Shown: piece by piece, positions 1-12,700 of the stretch | Numbering within the stretch: the first letter of the stretch is position 1 | Layout: each line of letters starts with the position of its first letter | Assembly: GCF_910592395.1 (NCBI RefSeq) | Contig: NC_088313.1 | Location: 19,422,437 to 19,486,436 of the forward strand | From: Lineus longissimus | Lineage: Eukaryota; Nemertea; Pilidiophora; Heteronemertea; Lineidae | DNA length: 64,000 bases | Direction: 5' to 3' | The notes under the pieces: generated by a model | Told to the model about the DNA's origin: nothing | Seen by the model: the letters and a program-made list of their open reading frames with translations, nothing else | Databases searched by the model: none | Translations under genes and position numbers: made by a program

Positions 1-1016
1 CCTCCTGAAACCACGCCTTTGCTTCTTCGTCGTGGAAATGAAGTCGTCTTGATCAACAACGAGGACTCCGCAAAGACGCCTGTCAGAATAATCAAGAGGT
101 GTTTTCAACCCATCGTATACTTATAGTGGGAGAAAGGCCAACCTACCATATTGTTTTGTCCTGCCGTCAGTGATGCTATGGGTTGTTTTATTTCCGTGTC
201 TTTAAAATTCTTCGTCTCCACTTCGATGAGATTCACGTCCCCTGTTTTGGCACCAGCACCTAGGACGGCCTGCAAAGGAATCTTTCAAATTGTCATAATA
301 TCATTAAAGAGACATTAAAGAGACGGTGCTATTCAAAGTCGCGACGGCTCACGAACAAGTTTTCAGTAGTCAGCTTTAAAATGTTATGGTCGGATATTGT
401 GAAATCGACCAGGAGCCGTTCGGCTGGTATTACTGGACTCGGAAATGAACAAGAGCTACACGTACACTTTTTAGGAATAATGTGTGTGAAAAGAAGTCTC
501 GGTCTTCATCTTCTTCTTCGAACGTCCATTCTGCGGATGGTTTTTCTTCAGTCAGAGTACAACCTAAGAGTAAAGACAATTTGAATAAGAGCACTACTGT
601 GATCTCGAACATGAGCCGACAAGCAGTGTTCGCATCAGACGGTTTTACTGATCGTTGAGAATGCCCTTTGCAACACAAGTCTGCAGCTTATAGTTGGTGT
701 CATTTTGTAGGCACTCAAATGCGAGGCCCTTAAAGAGGGAAGTCAAATTTGTGTAGGGAAAAATTTCCCAATGTTAGGACCACGTGCTTTGGATCTCCGG
801 AAAGGACCATTCATACCCCAAGAAAGACACCATATCAACAACCTACCCCAGAAAAACGCAGCGTTCATATGGAGCAGGTGTTGATTTGGGGAGTGTCATG
901 TATTCCTAATACGGACGAGAAAAAATTACTCCAAACAGGACAGATAGATTTGGGTAGAGAAGTGAAATAACAGCAACCTCACCCCAGAAATATTCCCTTG
1001 CAGAAGCAGCGTCCAT
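1..1016 (-). CDS. Nucleoplasmin/nucleophosmin-family histone chaperone, 5' part (partial at window edge)
   Basis: Coding exons on the minus strand: 1016-983 (ATG; ends in FWG, phase 1), 563-466, 269-147, and a tentative 65-1 that leaves the window. The first three join in frame to about 85 residues. Exon 1 reads MDAASAREYFWG. Exon 2 continues with CTLTEEKPSAEWTF and an acidic stretch EEEDEDRDF, then HTLFLK. Exon 3 has LGAGAK followed by LIEVETKNF and KQPIAS. This order (FWG-C-L, acidic turn, LxLGAGAK, VEVE, PIA-L) is the nucleoplasmin core that forms the pentameric beta-barrel binding histones in nucleus and nucleolus. Exon 4 (acceptor at 66-67, 80-bp intron) would read SSLLIKTTSF then SKGVVSGG, resembling the GSGPV-ISG end of the core, but its acceptor is weak. 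The acidic tail exons lie outside. Family membership is firm; NPM1 versus NPM2/3 or NLP type is not decided. Confidence 0.85.
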
Positions 1017-1640
1017 TTTTTTTTAGGATTGAAAAGGGAGCGGGCGGAATGGTGTGCTTGTTCCTTCCACGAGAGACGGAATAGAAAGAGCGTGACAACG
1101 TGGAGGTCTGTGTGTGCTTTAGTAGGCCTATTATGTGACCGCAACCCTTGCCACCTGATCTTTTGTAATGTCCGTCGGTGTCTGCACTGCCTGTCCTGTC
1201 TTTTGTGTGTTCGCAGTGGTTGTGACCAGCTTATGTAATGCCCGTCGTAATTTCAGCGTTACGCCTGATAAACAACTTTTCCATTCGACAAGCTTTCCCA
1301 TTTCATTTATTGATGTAAGAAAATAGGGATAACTTATTATACAATAATGTAATCTCAATTGACGCAATCACCAAATTTGAAAGTGGTTATTCCTGTCGGG
1401 TAATCTTTGATTCATATGTGAAGTGCAAGCTCTAGTGAACTTACACAACTGTTGAATAGGGGAGCCCCCACGCCCCAAGATACTCTATCATCCACTTGTT
1501 ATGTTTTCATATTTATCACTCACACAACGTAGTGAGTGTAATGGTTACGTATGTATACACTGTATGTAAAGTGTAAACAAAACACATCAAACAAAGAAAC
1601 TAGATGCATTTGGCTATCTGAATGTGGTAATGGCACCCCA
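1017..1640. other. Upstream region of the nucleoplasmin-like gene
   Basis: No coding signal seen. The 30 bp next to the start codon carry a run of Ts (a run of As on the gene strand) directly before ATG. The rest is low-information intergenic DNA and presumably holds the promoter. Confidence 0.35.
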
Positions 1641-1756
1641 GTGCAACCTCAATGTGCTCATGACGTGACGAGAGCAAATCTCACGGGTGGAGCGGAAATC
1701 CGCCATATTGAGACATCATCGGCGCAAACAACTATTTCTTTTGACCCTGCCGGAGT

Positions 1757-2705
1757 GCGAAATTTTTTTCTGCAGGATACTTCTGCCACAGTGTACATCT
1801 GACAGCCAATCACAATTGGCGCGATCTTTGACGTCACACTGTTTATTTATGCATGATAATGCAAATACAATGGACGATACCGAGTCGCATGCCGAGTGCC
1901 ACTTCAACTGTGAATGTGACAATAGTTCATTGTCTGACCCCAATTATGCTCAACTCAAGGTTTGTGTCGTAGTGTTTAGGAATGAATTGCACAGATTCAT
2001 TGTAAAATTGATGATATTATGCGTACAAAAGAGGCATCAGCTGATCTGATCACTACATTGCAGTGCATGCATTGATTTGTGAAATTTTAAGGGGTAGTGA
2101 CACTGACAGTGTTGCCAATGTTGATAATTATTAAAGGGACAGTGTATCCGATGTCTCGCGATTTGTGAAATTTTAAGGGGCAGTGACACTGACAGTGTTG
2201 CCAATGTTGATAATTATTAAAGGGACAGTGTATCCGATGTCTGCTGTTTGTTGAAGGTATCAGGCCTATTTTGGTAGTTTGAACATTGTTGAAGGGCCAT
2301 TGTATAAAACACATTTTGACAAGCAAACAAAATAAATTGAATGGTGGCGCCACCTATGCATATACAGCAGAACTAGTTACACGGTTGACAGATAAACATT
2401 CAACCTCGGCTATTTTGCCGAGCACAGTGCGCCTTTAACAGACAAGTCCAATAAATACACTCCACTCGACATTGACGACAATGAAAATACATGTTAAGAT
2501 ACTGCAAATAAATATATTTTAGCTAATATACTCCTCTAACCATTTGCTAACTTGTTCTTTCCAAGATTATCAGAACACGTGGCATTGTTGACATTATTGC
2601 GCCATGTGGAAAGATGATGTCAACAAAGACACGTGCTTGCCTTGAATTCTGATTGGCTGTCAGATGTACACTATGGCAGAAGTATCCTGCAGAAAAAAAT
2701 TTCGC
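1757..2705. mobile_element. Non-autonomous DNA transposon, Mutator-like, with ~60-bp terminal inverted repeats and 9-bp target duplication
   Basis: The left end (from 1757) begins GCGAAATTTTTTTCTGCAGG. The right end (to 2705) is its reverse complement, with one mismatch in the first 57 bp (CCACAGTG against CCATAGTG). The element is flanked by the identical 9-mer TGCCGGAGT at 1748-1756 and 2706-2714. Joining the flanks gives the CTGCC(C/G)GAGTCTT block of the surrounding 925-bp unit, so the insertion site is certain. Long inverted repeats plus a 9-bp duplication are the hallmark of Mutator-like elements; that class call is inference. No transposase reading frame is present. Confidence 0.88.
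2075..2242. repeat. Two direct copies of an 86-bp unit inside the transposon
   Basis: ATTTGTGAAATTTTAAGGGG starts at 2075 and again at 2161, and both copies continue to CCGATGTCT with almost no difference. This is a recent internal tandem duplication in the 949-bp element. Confidence 0.9.
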
Positions 2706-3004
2706 TGCCGGAGTCTTCCAAAGCAATCGATTGACTGACTGACTCTGACCCTGGTGACGTCGATTTTTAAATGCTTTTTAAAAAAGGCCATTCAAAGATT
2801 GAAGCAACTGCAAAGATAATCTTTTATATCACTGAGGTTTATAAATACGATATGTGCAGAAAAATCTGTACAACTATCGAGATATACGATAACTTGGAAC
2901 TATTTCGGCAAATCACTTTGCCACCTGTGCGACCTTCTCACAATTGCGGCGCGCTCGTTTGCATACCGCATATAAGAGGCGAATAAAATCTCCATTTCAC
3001 CATG

Positions 3005-3300
3005 AAAGCCTTTACGGTTCAGCGCTAAGAGTGTTTGACTGTGGATCGGCTGGTCACGGGTTCGATTCCCGGTGAATCTGGCCCAGTTTTTTTTCTTCTT
3101 CCGTATCTTGTTTTCTAATCATCCATGTGCAGATGTCAACATTTTCATCGTTATCATTATCATACCCGGCACCCAATCTTTTCAAACTGAAGCACATACT
3201 GATTCCGGGCATTCGAGTACTACCGATGATGGTTCGAATCGGCATCTGGTATTTTCGAGGATTCATTGGGGCAAAAAAGTATTAGTGTCGGACCGTGACT
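3005..3300 (+). repeat. tRNA-derived SINE-like module (representative copy in the array)
   Basis: An A-box-like stretch (GGTTCAGCGCTAAGAG) is followed about 35 bp later by an exact Pol III B box, GGTTCGATTCC, with the T-stem ACGGG/CCCGG intact. The anticodon stem and acceptor stem do not pair, so this is not a working tRNA. A T-rich tract and a ~200-bp non-tRNA body follow, as in SINEs. Equivalent modules start near 4100, 5025, 5950, 6880 and 7805. A diverged one lies at about 8725-8965, with GTGCCAC after the T-stem. Confidence 0.6.
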
Positions 3301-6300
3301 TTTCCAATCAGAATTAGTCAAAGGGTATCCTGAGCTTCAGGCTTTTTATACTCCTTCGACATATCGAGAGGCGGAGGATATTGAAAACCACTGGTGTCTA
3401 GCTGGATGGTTAAAGGGATAGCCAGTCGTTGACGTATATCTACTGCTGGTCCAATCATATCTAGTTCCTACTTCTAACGCCAATCGGAGAGAGCGGTAGC
3501 CGGTACATATTCACTGAGAGCACGGTTCACTAGCAGTTCAATGTGCTCGTGAAGTGACTAGAGCAAATCTCACGGGTGGAGCGGAAATCCGACATATTGC
3601 TCACATCATCGGCGCCAACAACTATTTCTTTTGACCCTGCCCGAGTCTTTTGAAATAGATTGACTCTGACCCTGCTGACCTCGATTTTCACAAACTTTTT
3701 AAAAAGGCAATTCAAAGGTTAAATCAACTGCAAAGATAATGTTTTATATCAATGATATATAAACATTTTCATCGTTATCATTATCATACCCAGCACCCAA
3801 TCTTTTCAAACTGAAGCACATACTGATTCCGGGCATTGACTCTGACCCTGCTGACCTCGATTTTCAAAAACTTTAAAAAAAAGGCGATTCAAAGGTTAAA
3901 TCAACTGCAAAGATAATGTTTTATATCAATGAGGTATATAAATACGATATGCTGAGAAAAATCTGTACAACTATCGAGATATACGATAATTTGGAACTAT
4001 TTCGGCAAATCACTTTGCCACCTGCGCGACCTTCTCACAATTGCGGCGCGCTCGTTTGCATACCGCATATAAGAGGCGAATAAAATCTCCATTTCACCAT
4101 GAAAGCCTTTACGGTTCAGCGCTAAGAGTGTTTGACTGTGGATCGGCTGGTCACGGGTTCGATTCCCGTTGAATCTGGCCCTTTTTTTTCTTTTTTCTTC
4201 TTCCGTATCTTGTTTTCTAATCATCCATGTGCAGATGTCAACATTTTCATCGTTATCATTATCATACCCGGCACCCAATCTTTTCAAACTGAAGCACATA
4301 CTGATTCCGGGCATTCGAGTACTACCGATGATGGTTCGAATCGGCATCTGGTATTTTCGAGGATTCATTGGGGCAAAAAAGTATTAGTGTCGGACCGTGA
4401 CTTTTCCAATCAGAATTAGTCAAAGGGTATCCTGAGCTTCAGGCTTTTTATACTCCTTCGACATATCGAGAGGCGAGGGATATTGAAAACCACTGGTGTC
4501 TAGCTGGATGGTTAAAGGGATAGCCAGTCGTTGACGAATATCTACTGCTGGTCCAATCATATCTAGTTCCTACTTCTAACGCCAATCGGAGAGAGCGGTA
4601 GCCGGTACATATTCACTGAGAGCACGGTTCACTAGCAGTTCAATGTGCTCGTGAAGTGACGAAAGCAAATCTCACGGGTGGATCGGAAATCTGACATATT
4701 GCTCACATCATCGTCGCCAACAACTATTTCTTTTGACCCTCCCGAGTCTTTTGAAATAGATTGACTCTGACCCTGCTGACCTCGATTTTCAAAAACTTTA
4801 AAAAAAGGCGATTCAAAGGTTAAATCAACTGCAAAGATAATGTTTTATATCAATGAGGTATATAAATACGATATGCTGAGAAAAATCTGTATAACTATCG
4901 AGATATACGATAATTTGGAACTATTTCGGCAAATCACTTTGCCACCTGCGCGACCTTCTCACAATTGCGGCGCGCTCGTTTGCATACCGCATATAAGAGG
5001 CGAATAAAATCTCCATTTCACCGTTGAAGCCTTTACGTTTCAGCGCTAAGAGTGTTTGACTGTGGATCGGCTGGTCACGGGTTCGACTCCCGGTGATTCT
5101 GGCCCAGTTTTTTTCTTTTTTCTTCTTCCGTATCTTGTTTTCTAATCATCCATGTGCAGATGTCAACATTTTCATCGTTATCATTATCATACCCAGCACC
5201 CAATCTTTTCAAACTGAAGCACATACTGATTCCGGGCATTCAAGTACTACCGATGATGGTTCGAATCGGCATCTGGTATTTTCGCGGATTCATTGGGGCA
5301 AAAAAGTATTAAGTGTCGTACCGTGACTTTTCCAATCAGAATTAGTCAAAGGGTATCCTGAGCTTCAGGCTTTTTATACTCCTTCGACATATCGAGAGGC
5401 GGAGGATATTGAAAACCACTGGTGTCTAGCTGGATGGTTAAAGGGATAGCCAGTCGTTGACATATATCTACTGCTGGTCCAATCATATCTAGTTCCTACT
5501 TCTAACGCCAATCGGAGAGAGCGGTATCCGGTACATATTCACTGAGATCACGGTTCACTAGCAGTTCAATGTGCTCGTGAAGTGACGAGAGCAAATCTCA
5601 CGGGTGGATCGGAAATCTGACATATTGCTCACATCATCGTCGCCAACAACTATTTCTTTTGACCCTCCCGAGTCTTTTGAAATAGATTGACTCTGACCCT
5701 GCTGACCTCGATTTTCAAAAACTTTAAAAAAAGGCGATTCAAAGGTTAAATCAACTGCAAAGATAATGTTTTATATCAATGAGGTATATAAATACGATAT
5801 GCTGAGAAAAATCTGTACAACTATCGAGATATACGATAATTTGGAACTATTTCGGCAAATCACTTTGCCACCTGCGCGACCTTCTCACAATTGCGGCGCG
5901 CTCGTTTGCATACCGCATATAAGAGGCGAATAAAATCTCCATTTCACCGTTGAACCCTTACGGTTCAGCGCTAAGCGTGTTTGACTATGGATCGGCTGGT
6001 CACGGGTTCGACTCCCGGTGAATCTGGCCCAGTTTTTTTCTTTTTTCTTCTTCCGTATCTTGTTTTCTAATCATCCATGTGCAGATGTCAACATTTTCAT
6101 CGTTATCATTATCATACCCAGCACCCAATCTTTTCAAACTAAAGCGCATACTGATTCCGGGCATTCAAGTACTACCGATGATGGTTCGAATCGGCATCTG
6201 GTATTTTCGAGGATTCATTGGGGCAAAAAAGTATTAAGTGTCGTACCGTGACTTTTCCAATCAGAATAAGTAAAAGGGTATCCTGAGCTTCAGGCTTTTT

Positions 6301-9300
6301 ATACTCCTTCGACATATCGAGAGGCGGAGGATATTGAAAACCACTGGTGTCTAGCTGGATGGTAAAAGGGATAGCCAGTCGTTGACGTATATCTACTGCT
6401 GGTCCAATCATATCTAGTTCCTACTTCTAACGCCAATCGGAGAGAGCGGTAGCCGGTACATATTCACTGAGAGCACGGTTCACCAGCAGTTCAATGTGCT
6501 CTTGAAGTGACTAGAGCAAATCTCACGGGTGGAGCGGAAATCCGACATATTGCTCACATCATCGTCGCCAACAACTATTTCTTTTGACCCTGCCCGAGTC
6601 TTTTGAAATAGATTGACTCTGACCCTGCTGACCTCGATTTTCAAAAACTTTAAAAAAAGGCGATTCAAAGGTTAAATCAACTGCAAAGATAATGTTTTAT
6701 ATCAATGAGGTATATAAATACGATATGCTGAGAAAAATCTGTACAACTATCGAGATATACGATAATTTGGAACTATTTCGGCAAATCACTTTGCCACCTG
6801 CGCGACCTTCTCACAATTGCGGCGCGCTCGTTTGCATACCGCATATAAGAGGCGAATAAAATCTCCATTTCACCGTTGAAGCCTTTACGGTTCAGCGCTA
6901 AGAGTGTTTGACTGTGGATCGGCTGGTCACGGGTTCGATTCCCGGTGAATCTGGCCCAGTTTTTTTCTTTTTTCTTCTTCCGTATCTTGTTTTCTAATCA
7001 TCCATGTGCAGATGTCAACATTTTCATCGTTATCATTATCATACCCGGCACCCAATCTTTTCAAACTGAAGCACATACTGATTCCGGGCATTCGAGTACT
7101 ACCGATGATGGTTCGAATCGGCATCTGGTATTTTCGAGGATTCTTTGGGGCAAAAAACTATTAGTGTCGGACCGTGACTTTTCCAATCAGAATTAGTCAA
7201 AGGGTATCCTGAGCTTCAGGCTTTTTATACACCTTCGACATATCGAGAGGCGAGGGATATTGAAAACTACTGGTGTCTAGCTGGATGGTTAAAGGGATAG
7301 CCAGTCGTTGACGTATATCTACTGCTGGTCCAATCATATCTAGTTCCTACTTCTAACGCCAATCGGAGAGAGCGGTAGTCGGTACATATTCACTGAGAGC
7401 ACGGTTCACTAGCAGTTCAATGTGCTCGTGAAGTGACGAGAGCAAATCTCACGGGTGGATCGGAAATCTGACATATTGCTCACATCATCGTCGCCAACAA
7501 CTATTTCTTTTGACCCTCCCGAGTCTTTTGAAATAGATTGACTCTGACCCTGCTGACCTCGATTTTCAAAAACTTTTAAAAAAAGGCGATTCAAAGGTTA
7601 AATCAACTGCAAAGATAATGTTTTATATCAATGAGGTATATAAATACGATATGCTGAGAAAAATCTGTACAACTATCGAGATATACGATAATTTGGAACT
7701 ATTTCGGCAAATCACTTTGCCACCTGCGCGACCTTCTCACAATTGCGGCGCGCTCGTTTGCATACCGCATATAACATGCGAATAAAATCTCCATTTCACC
7801 GTTGAAGCCTTTACGGTTCAGCGCTAAGAGTGTTTGACTGTGGATCGGCTGGTCACGGGTTCGACTCCCGGTGAATCTGGCCCAGTTTTTTTCTTTTTTC
7901 TTCTTCCGTATCTTGTTTTCTAATCATCCATGTGCAGATGTCAACATTTTCATCGTTATCATTATCATACCCAGCACCCAATCTTTTCAAACTGAAGCAC
8001 ATACTGATTCCGGGCATTCGAGTACTACCGATGATGGTTCGAATCGGCATCTGGTATTTTCGAGGATTCATTGGGGCAAAAAAGTATTAGTGTCGTACCG
8101 TGACTTTTCCAATCAGAATTAGTCAAAGGTTATCCTGAGCTTCAGGCTTTTTATACTCCTTCGACATATCGAGAGGCGGAGGATATTGAAAACCACTGGT
8201 GTCTAGCTGGATGGTTAAAGGGATAGCCAGTCGTTGACGTATATCTACTGCTGGTCCAATCATATCTAGTTCCTACTTCTAACGCCAATCGGAGAGAGCG
8301 GTAGCCGGTACATATTCACTGAGAGCACGGTTCACCAGCAGTTCAATGTGCTCATGAAGTGACCAGAGCAAATCTCACGGGTGGAGCGGAAATCCGACAT
8401 ATTGCTCACATCATCGGCGCCAACAACTATTTCTTTTGACCCTGCCCGAGTCTTTTGAAATAGATTGACTCTGACCCTGCTGACCTCGATTTTCAAAAAC
8501 TTTTATAAAAAAGGCAATTCAAAGGTTAAATCAACTGCAAAGATAATGTTTTATATCAATGAGGTATATAAACACGATATGCTGAGAAAAATCTGTACAA
8601 CTATCGAGATATACGATAACTTGGAACTATTTCGGCAAATCACTTTGCCACCTGCGCGACCTTCTCACAATTGCGGCGCGCTCGTTTGCATACCACATAA
8701 TGCGAATAAAATCAGCTTTCAGCATGAAAGCCTTGACGGTACAGCGCTAAGAGTGTTTGACTGTGAATCGGTAGGTCACGGGTTCGACTCCCGGTGCCAC
8801 AGTTTTCTCTTTCTTCCTTTTCTTGTTGTCTAATCATCCATGTACAGATGTCGAAATTTTTATTTTTATCATTCATATACCCATACCCTGCACCCAAACT
8901 TTTCAAACTGCAGCACATACTGATTCCGGGCGTTCGAGTACTACCGAGGATGGTTGTTCGAATCGTCTGCTCGGACATACAGTTGTGTGAGTTCACTAGA
9001 GCTTGCTCTTTACATATTATTTACTTTGTGATCAAGTATGATGTATGAGATGATCCCCCATCCTTACAGACGTCCGTTCGTAGCATAACCTTGCGCAATG
9101 AACCCTAGATCCTGCCACTCATGTGGACTGATGCATCAGAGGTCGCAGCGGAATTCGTCGGCTTAGTTTATCTCCACCGACAACACAAAATGGTTGACGT
9201 GTCTTCATCCATTGTCATCAAGACGTGCCAAGTTCAAAGTTTTTGTGTTTTGACTGATGCAATATTGAATATATTGACACGTCTCGCTTACCAACTGAAA

Positions 9301-9426
9301 GGTTACTTCTCAACCTTTCATTCAATGTCTAGATATCGGTGAAACTTTGGACTGTAAGCGTTTACCACACGTTAATTGTTAATTTGGACATTGCCACAAC
9401 CTTCATTAATGAAGTAGAGTAGTTTA

Positions 9427-9450
9427 AAAGAAGAAGAAGAAGAAGAAGAA
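9427..9450. repeat. (AAG)n microsatellite
   Basis: Eight consecutive AAG trinucleotides upstream of SIL1. The surrounding stretch 8961-9773 shows no convincing coding exon and presumably contains the SIL1 promoter. Confidence 0.9.
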
Positions 9451-9773
9451 ATCGGTCGGTAAGTGGTATATTACTTGGTGTTTTGGCAGTTTTGCTTTTG
9501 CTGCAGCCTGGGGCCGGGCCGGGGGATACTTTTAAAGAAGGGGTGTATGCACATCTGTGTCCATGGACCCTTTTAAAGTCCTAGTAAAGGAGGCGCTGGC
9601 TGATGCTGTGAAAACCTCAAAGATCGCAGGCTCAACCTTAATTTCCGAAGACAATATTATTTATGAAGAGTGCATGTTCTTTCCAATTCCAGTTAAGAAA
9701 AGAATCCAAAGCTATATCTTCCTTGCTGTTTAAGTAGGCCCTAAGGACAAGGAAAGTCACCCAGTACTTAAAG

Positions 9774-12700
9774 ATGCACAATCATGTCAGTACACTCCTC
9801 TTCTTGCTGTTCTGTTACTTTGCTGTGAGCAGCCCACAGGAAGCAGCGAAGGAAGCGAAACCATCTGGAGGCCGATATGGAGCTATGGTAGCTGTGGAGA
9901 CTGAGGATGATGATGCTTCTGTGGAGGAGGAAGGTAGGCCAAGAAGTCTTGAGTTAGTTGGAGTTGGTTTCACTAGCTATGCCCTCGTCTTGCTTCCATG
10001 GAAAGATGGTGAAGACCAAGTCAGTTGGATTTGATAATGTTATTGTTGTGTGACACAATATTCCAACTTCAGGCTACATGACTACGTCAAACAAACTTTA
10101 AAAAGAAGCCTGTTCCCTCCAAATGGTAGCCTCCAAATGATGTCTTTGTTATGTCAGGTTTTTTCATTGACCAGTTCTTTTACTGAATGACTGCCTCATA
10201 TTGTAACTTATCTTTTTCAGCAGCAGCAGAGGCCAGCTCCAAGAAGGTGACTGTAGATATCGATGGGGAGCAAGATCCGAGTATGGAAGTTTTCTACCCG
10301 ACAAAGGATTGGCAAACAGTGAAGCCAGGTGAGCAAATCTAATCTAAAAGTAACTAACTTAGCATCTGTCCTAACCACTGAAAGTTTTCCTCGACATTGA
10401 AATGTTAGATCTGGTAAGGCCATGGGAATTATTAATCCTGTTTACCGTCCACCTCCCGCATGGGTTCTGAGCGAACATGAAATATTTTCATTATTTAAAA
10501 AAAATCTATTTATTTTATTGTTGCCATCATTTTTTTATTTAAATAATCTTTCCAGTGGTTCATCTTTACCTTAAATGATTGAAAAACACAATAAAAACTT
10601 GGCAGGGTGGGCTCTTCATCATAATAATGACATTTTTTCAATGCCTCATGTTGATGACCGACCTGATTTCCATTTACTGGAACTTGCTGAATCGCGTGTT
10701 TTGACCAGTAAATCAGACTGTAAACCGATAATGAAAAATGAAAAATGAAAAAAAGCCTCATCATCTTTTTAAATCTCTCGGACGGTAAACAGGATTAATC
10801 ATTCCCATGGCCTAATCTGTTATATTCCTCTCAATCGATTTAATCTACAGGCCAGTCCATTCCAAAGGGTCTCCACGTCAGGATGAACTTTGAGACAAAA
10901 ATGACGGAGGCAAAACTGATGGAAGGAGATGATGGAATGAAGTACTGGAAGAAAGGTGACAGGGAGGGAATCGTGAATACAAAACAGAAATCTTTTACGC
11001 GAGATGAGCTGAAAGAGGCACTTAAGGAATTCAAGGCTAAAAGGGATGATGTCCAAGATGTAAAGGTAAATGCGGTGATAGAAATTGTTGTGTTGCTGTA
11101 ACTTGGTTTGATTAATATCAACATCAGATTTGAAGTCCGATGGCATAGTGTCCTATCAAGATACCAGGAGGTGCAGGGCTCACACAGAGGTAGGTTTTCA
11201 CTCCAAAAAGACAACAAATGAAATGAAACTCCATGTGATGATATTCGATTTCGTTTTGGTACAGATAAAAGAAGAAGCCCTAAAGAAGAAGTTCAAAAGT
11301 TACGAAGAACTAAAGCAAGATTTGAAGACCATGAATCTGAATGTGGAAACAGACAATGAGATTATCACCAAGCTGCTGGAACTTTACAAGAATGATTCGA
11401 TAAGTGTTGACTTGAGGAAAAACATCCTCTCGGACTTGGAATACTACTTACACCAGGTTAGTGAGCAATTGCCAGGCTCGTCTTTGCCTCAGTCACTCAT
11501 TAAAAGGGTCTTTAGTTTAATGTCATTTTGCTGTTGCCTTATTGATTTCATAAAATATTTTCAAATTTTCAATTTCCAGATTGACAATGCAGTCGACTTT
11601 TCTGTTATGGGTGGTCTGGACCTGGTTGTTAAAGACCTGAATCACACAGATCCTCAGATCAGGAGTGAGGCAGCCTTTGTCATTGGAGCTGCTGTTCAGA
11701 GGTATTCCACTTAAATTTAAATTAAGGCTATCAATTCTATTCCCAAACCATTGTATTTTTATCAGAAAGACTCTGGTCGATTCTACTGGAATTGATTCCA
11801 AAAATGGGATGTTCTATTTTTCAGTAATCCAAGGGTCCAAGTCAAGGCCATTGAAGCCGGTGCCATGCAGCAACTGATACGAATGTTATCCATAGAGAAA
11901 GATCTAGCCTTGAGGAGTAGGGTGCTTTATGCTCTGTCATGCCTTCAGAGACATTTCCCATACGCTCAGACTAAGTTCCTCAAATTGGGCGGCATGGCTG
12001 TGCTGACCTCACTTTTCACTCAGCCTGGGACGGAGAAACTGCAAGTCAAGGCGATATCTCTTACTCATGATGTACTATTAGAACAGGTTAGTTCTAAGAA
12101 AGTATTTGTTAAAAGTTGTTCTCACATGATTTCGTCTCAAGGGACCTGGGCACCCTCGCTCTCAGTTGGCAATGTGTTTGACGCTTCCTTAGTTCTACCT
12201 GAATGGATAACCCCTCAAACAGGACCATGTTGGTCTGTTGTTCTTGTCCTTATTTAACATGTTGTCATTGTTCAACTGATGATTTCAGCAAAACTTTTCA
12301 AATCAGATTTGTGCATCAAGTTAACACTTCTATTCTTGTTGCAGCAAGACGTCATGCAAAAATCTGACCTAAAGGATCCTCATGAAAAAGAAAAACTTCG
12401 GCAGTATAAAAGGTGAGTTTGGGAGTGCTGACCTGGATGACTAAGCTGAAAAGATCCCGAAGAACTTTTTATGTTCAGAATGGAAAACCAAGGACACAAG
12501 CTTAACTGTTTAAAACTGTGAATGTCGAGTGGATGGAAAACCTCAGCAACACCGTGTTTATTCAGGATGCTGTTTGTTGTATGTAGGTCGTTGCCATTTA
12601 ATTTTACTCCTGTAATCAGGACACCTCTTAATCAGGACAGCTTAGTAGGCCACAACAGTGTCCTTTTTGAAGAGATTCTTTTTGACATTGAATTCATTTG

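Larger units (their letters stand above)
1640..8960 (+). repeat. Tandem array of ~925-bp units with tRNA-like heads
   Basis: The word GGTTCGA(T/C)TCCCG recurs with its TTC at 3061, 4158, 5082, 6007, 6934, 7860 and 8783. Spacings are 1097, 924, 925, 927, 926 and 923. Each unit contains, in order, a tRNA-like segment (CAGCGCTAAGAG ... B box GGTTCGATTCC), a pyrimidine tract, a block beginning TCTAATCATCCATGTGCAG, a block TCTAGCTGGATGGTTAAAGG, and a block CTCACGGGTGGA(G/T)CGGAAATC. Middle copies are nearly identical. The last copy (from about 8700) is the most diverged. The first copy (about 1640-1756 and 2706 on) is interrupted by a transposon. The first spacing is ~172 bp longer because of an internal rearrangement. 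The 60-95 residue ORFs repeated in every unit are carried by the repeat and show no gene features. Confidence 0.92.

Noticed and set aside
1-124. Alternative open frame YDGLKTPLDYSDRRLCG at the left edge
   Set aside because: Would need an intron of about 27 bp from the previous nucleoplasmin exon, too short to splice. The frame from 65 fits the family better.
3072-8122. Recurring 60-95 residue ORFs on both strands (MNLAQFF..., MNPRKYQM...) in each 925-bp unit
   Set aside because: They overlap each other on opposite strands, begin in the tRNA-like T-stem, and are conserved only because the units are recent duplicates. No codon-type substitution pattern is evident by eye.
3005-8800. Functional tRNA genes in the array
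   Set aside because: The B box and T-stem are good, but the anticodon and acceptor stems do not pair.
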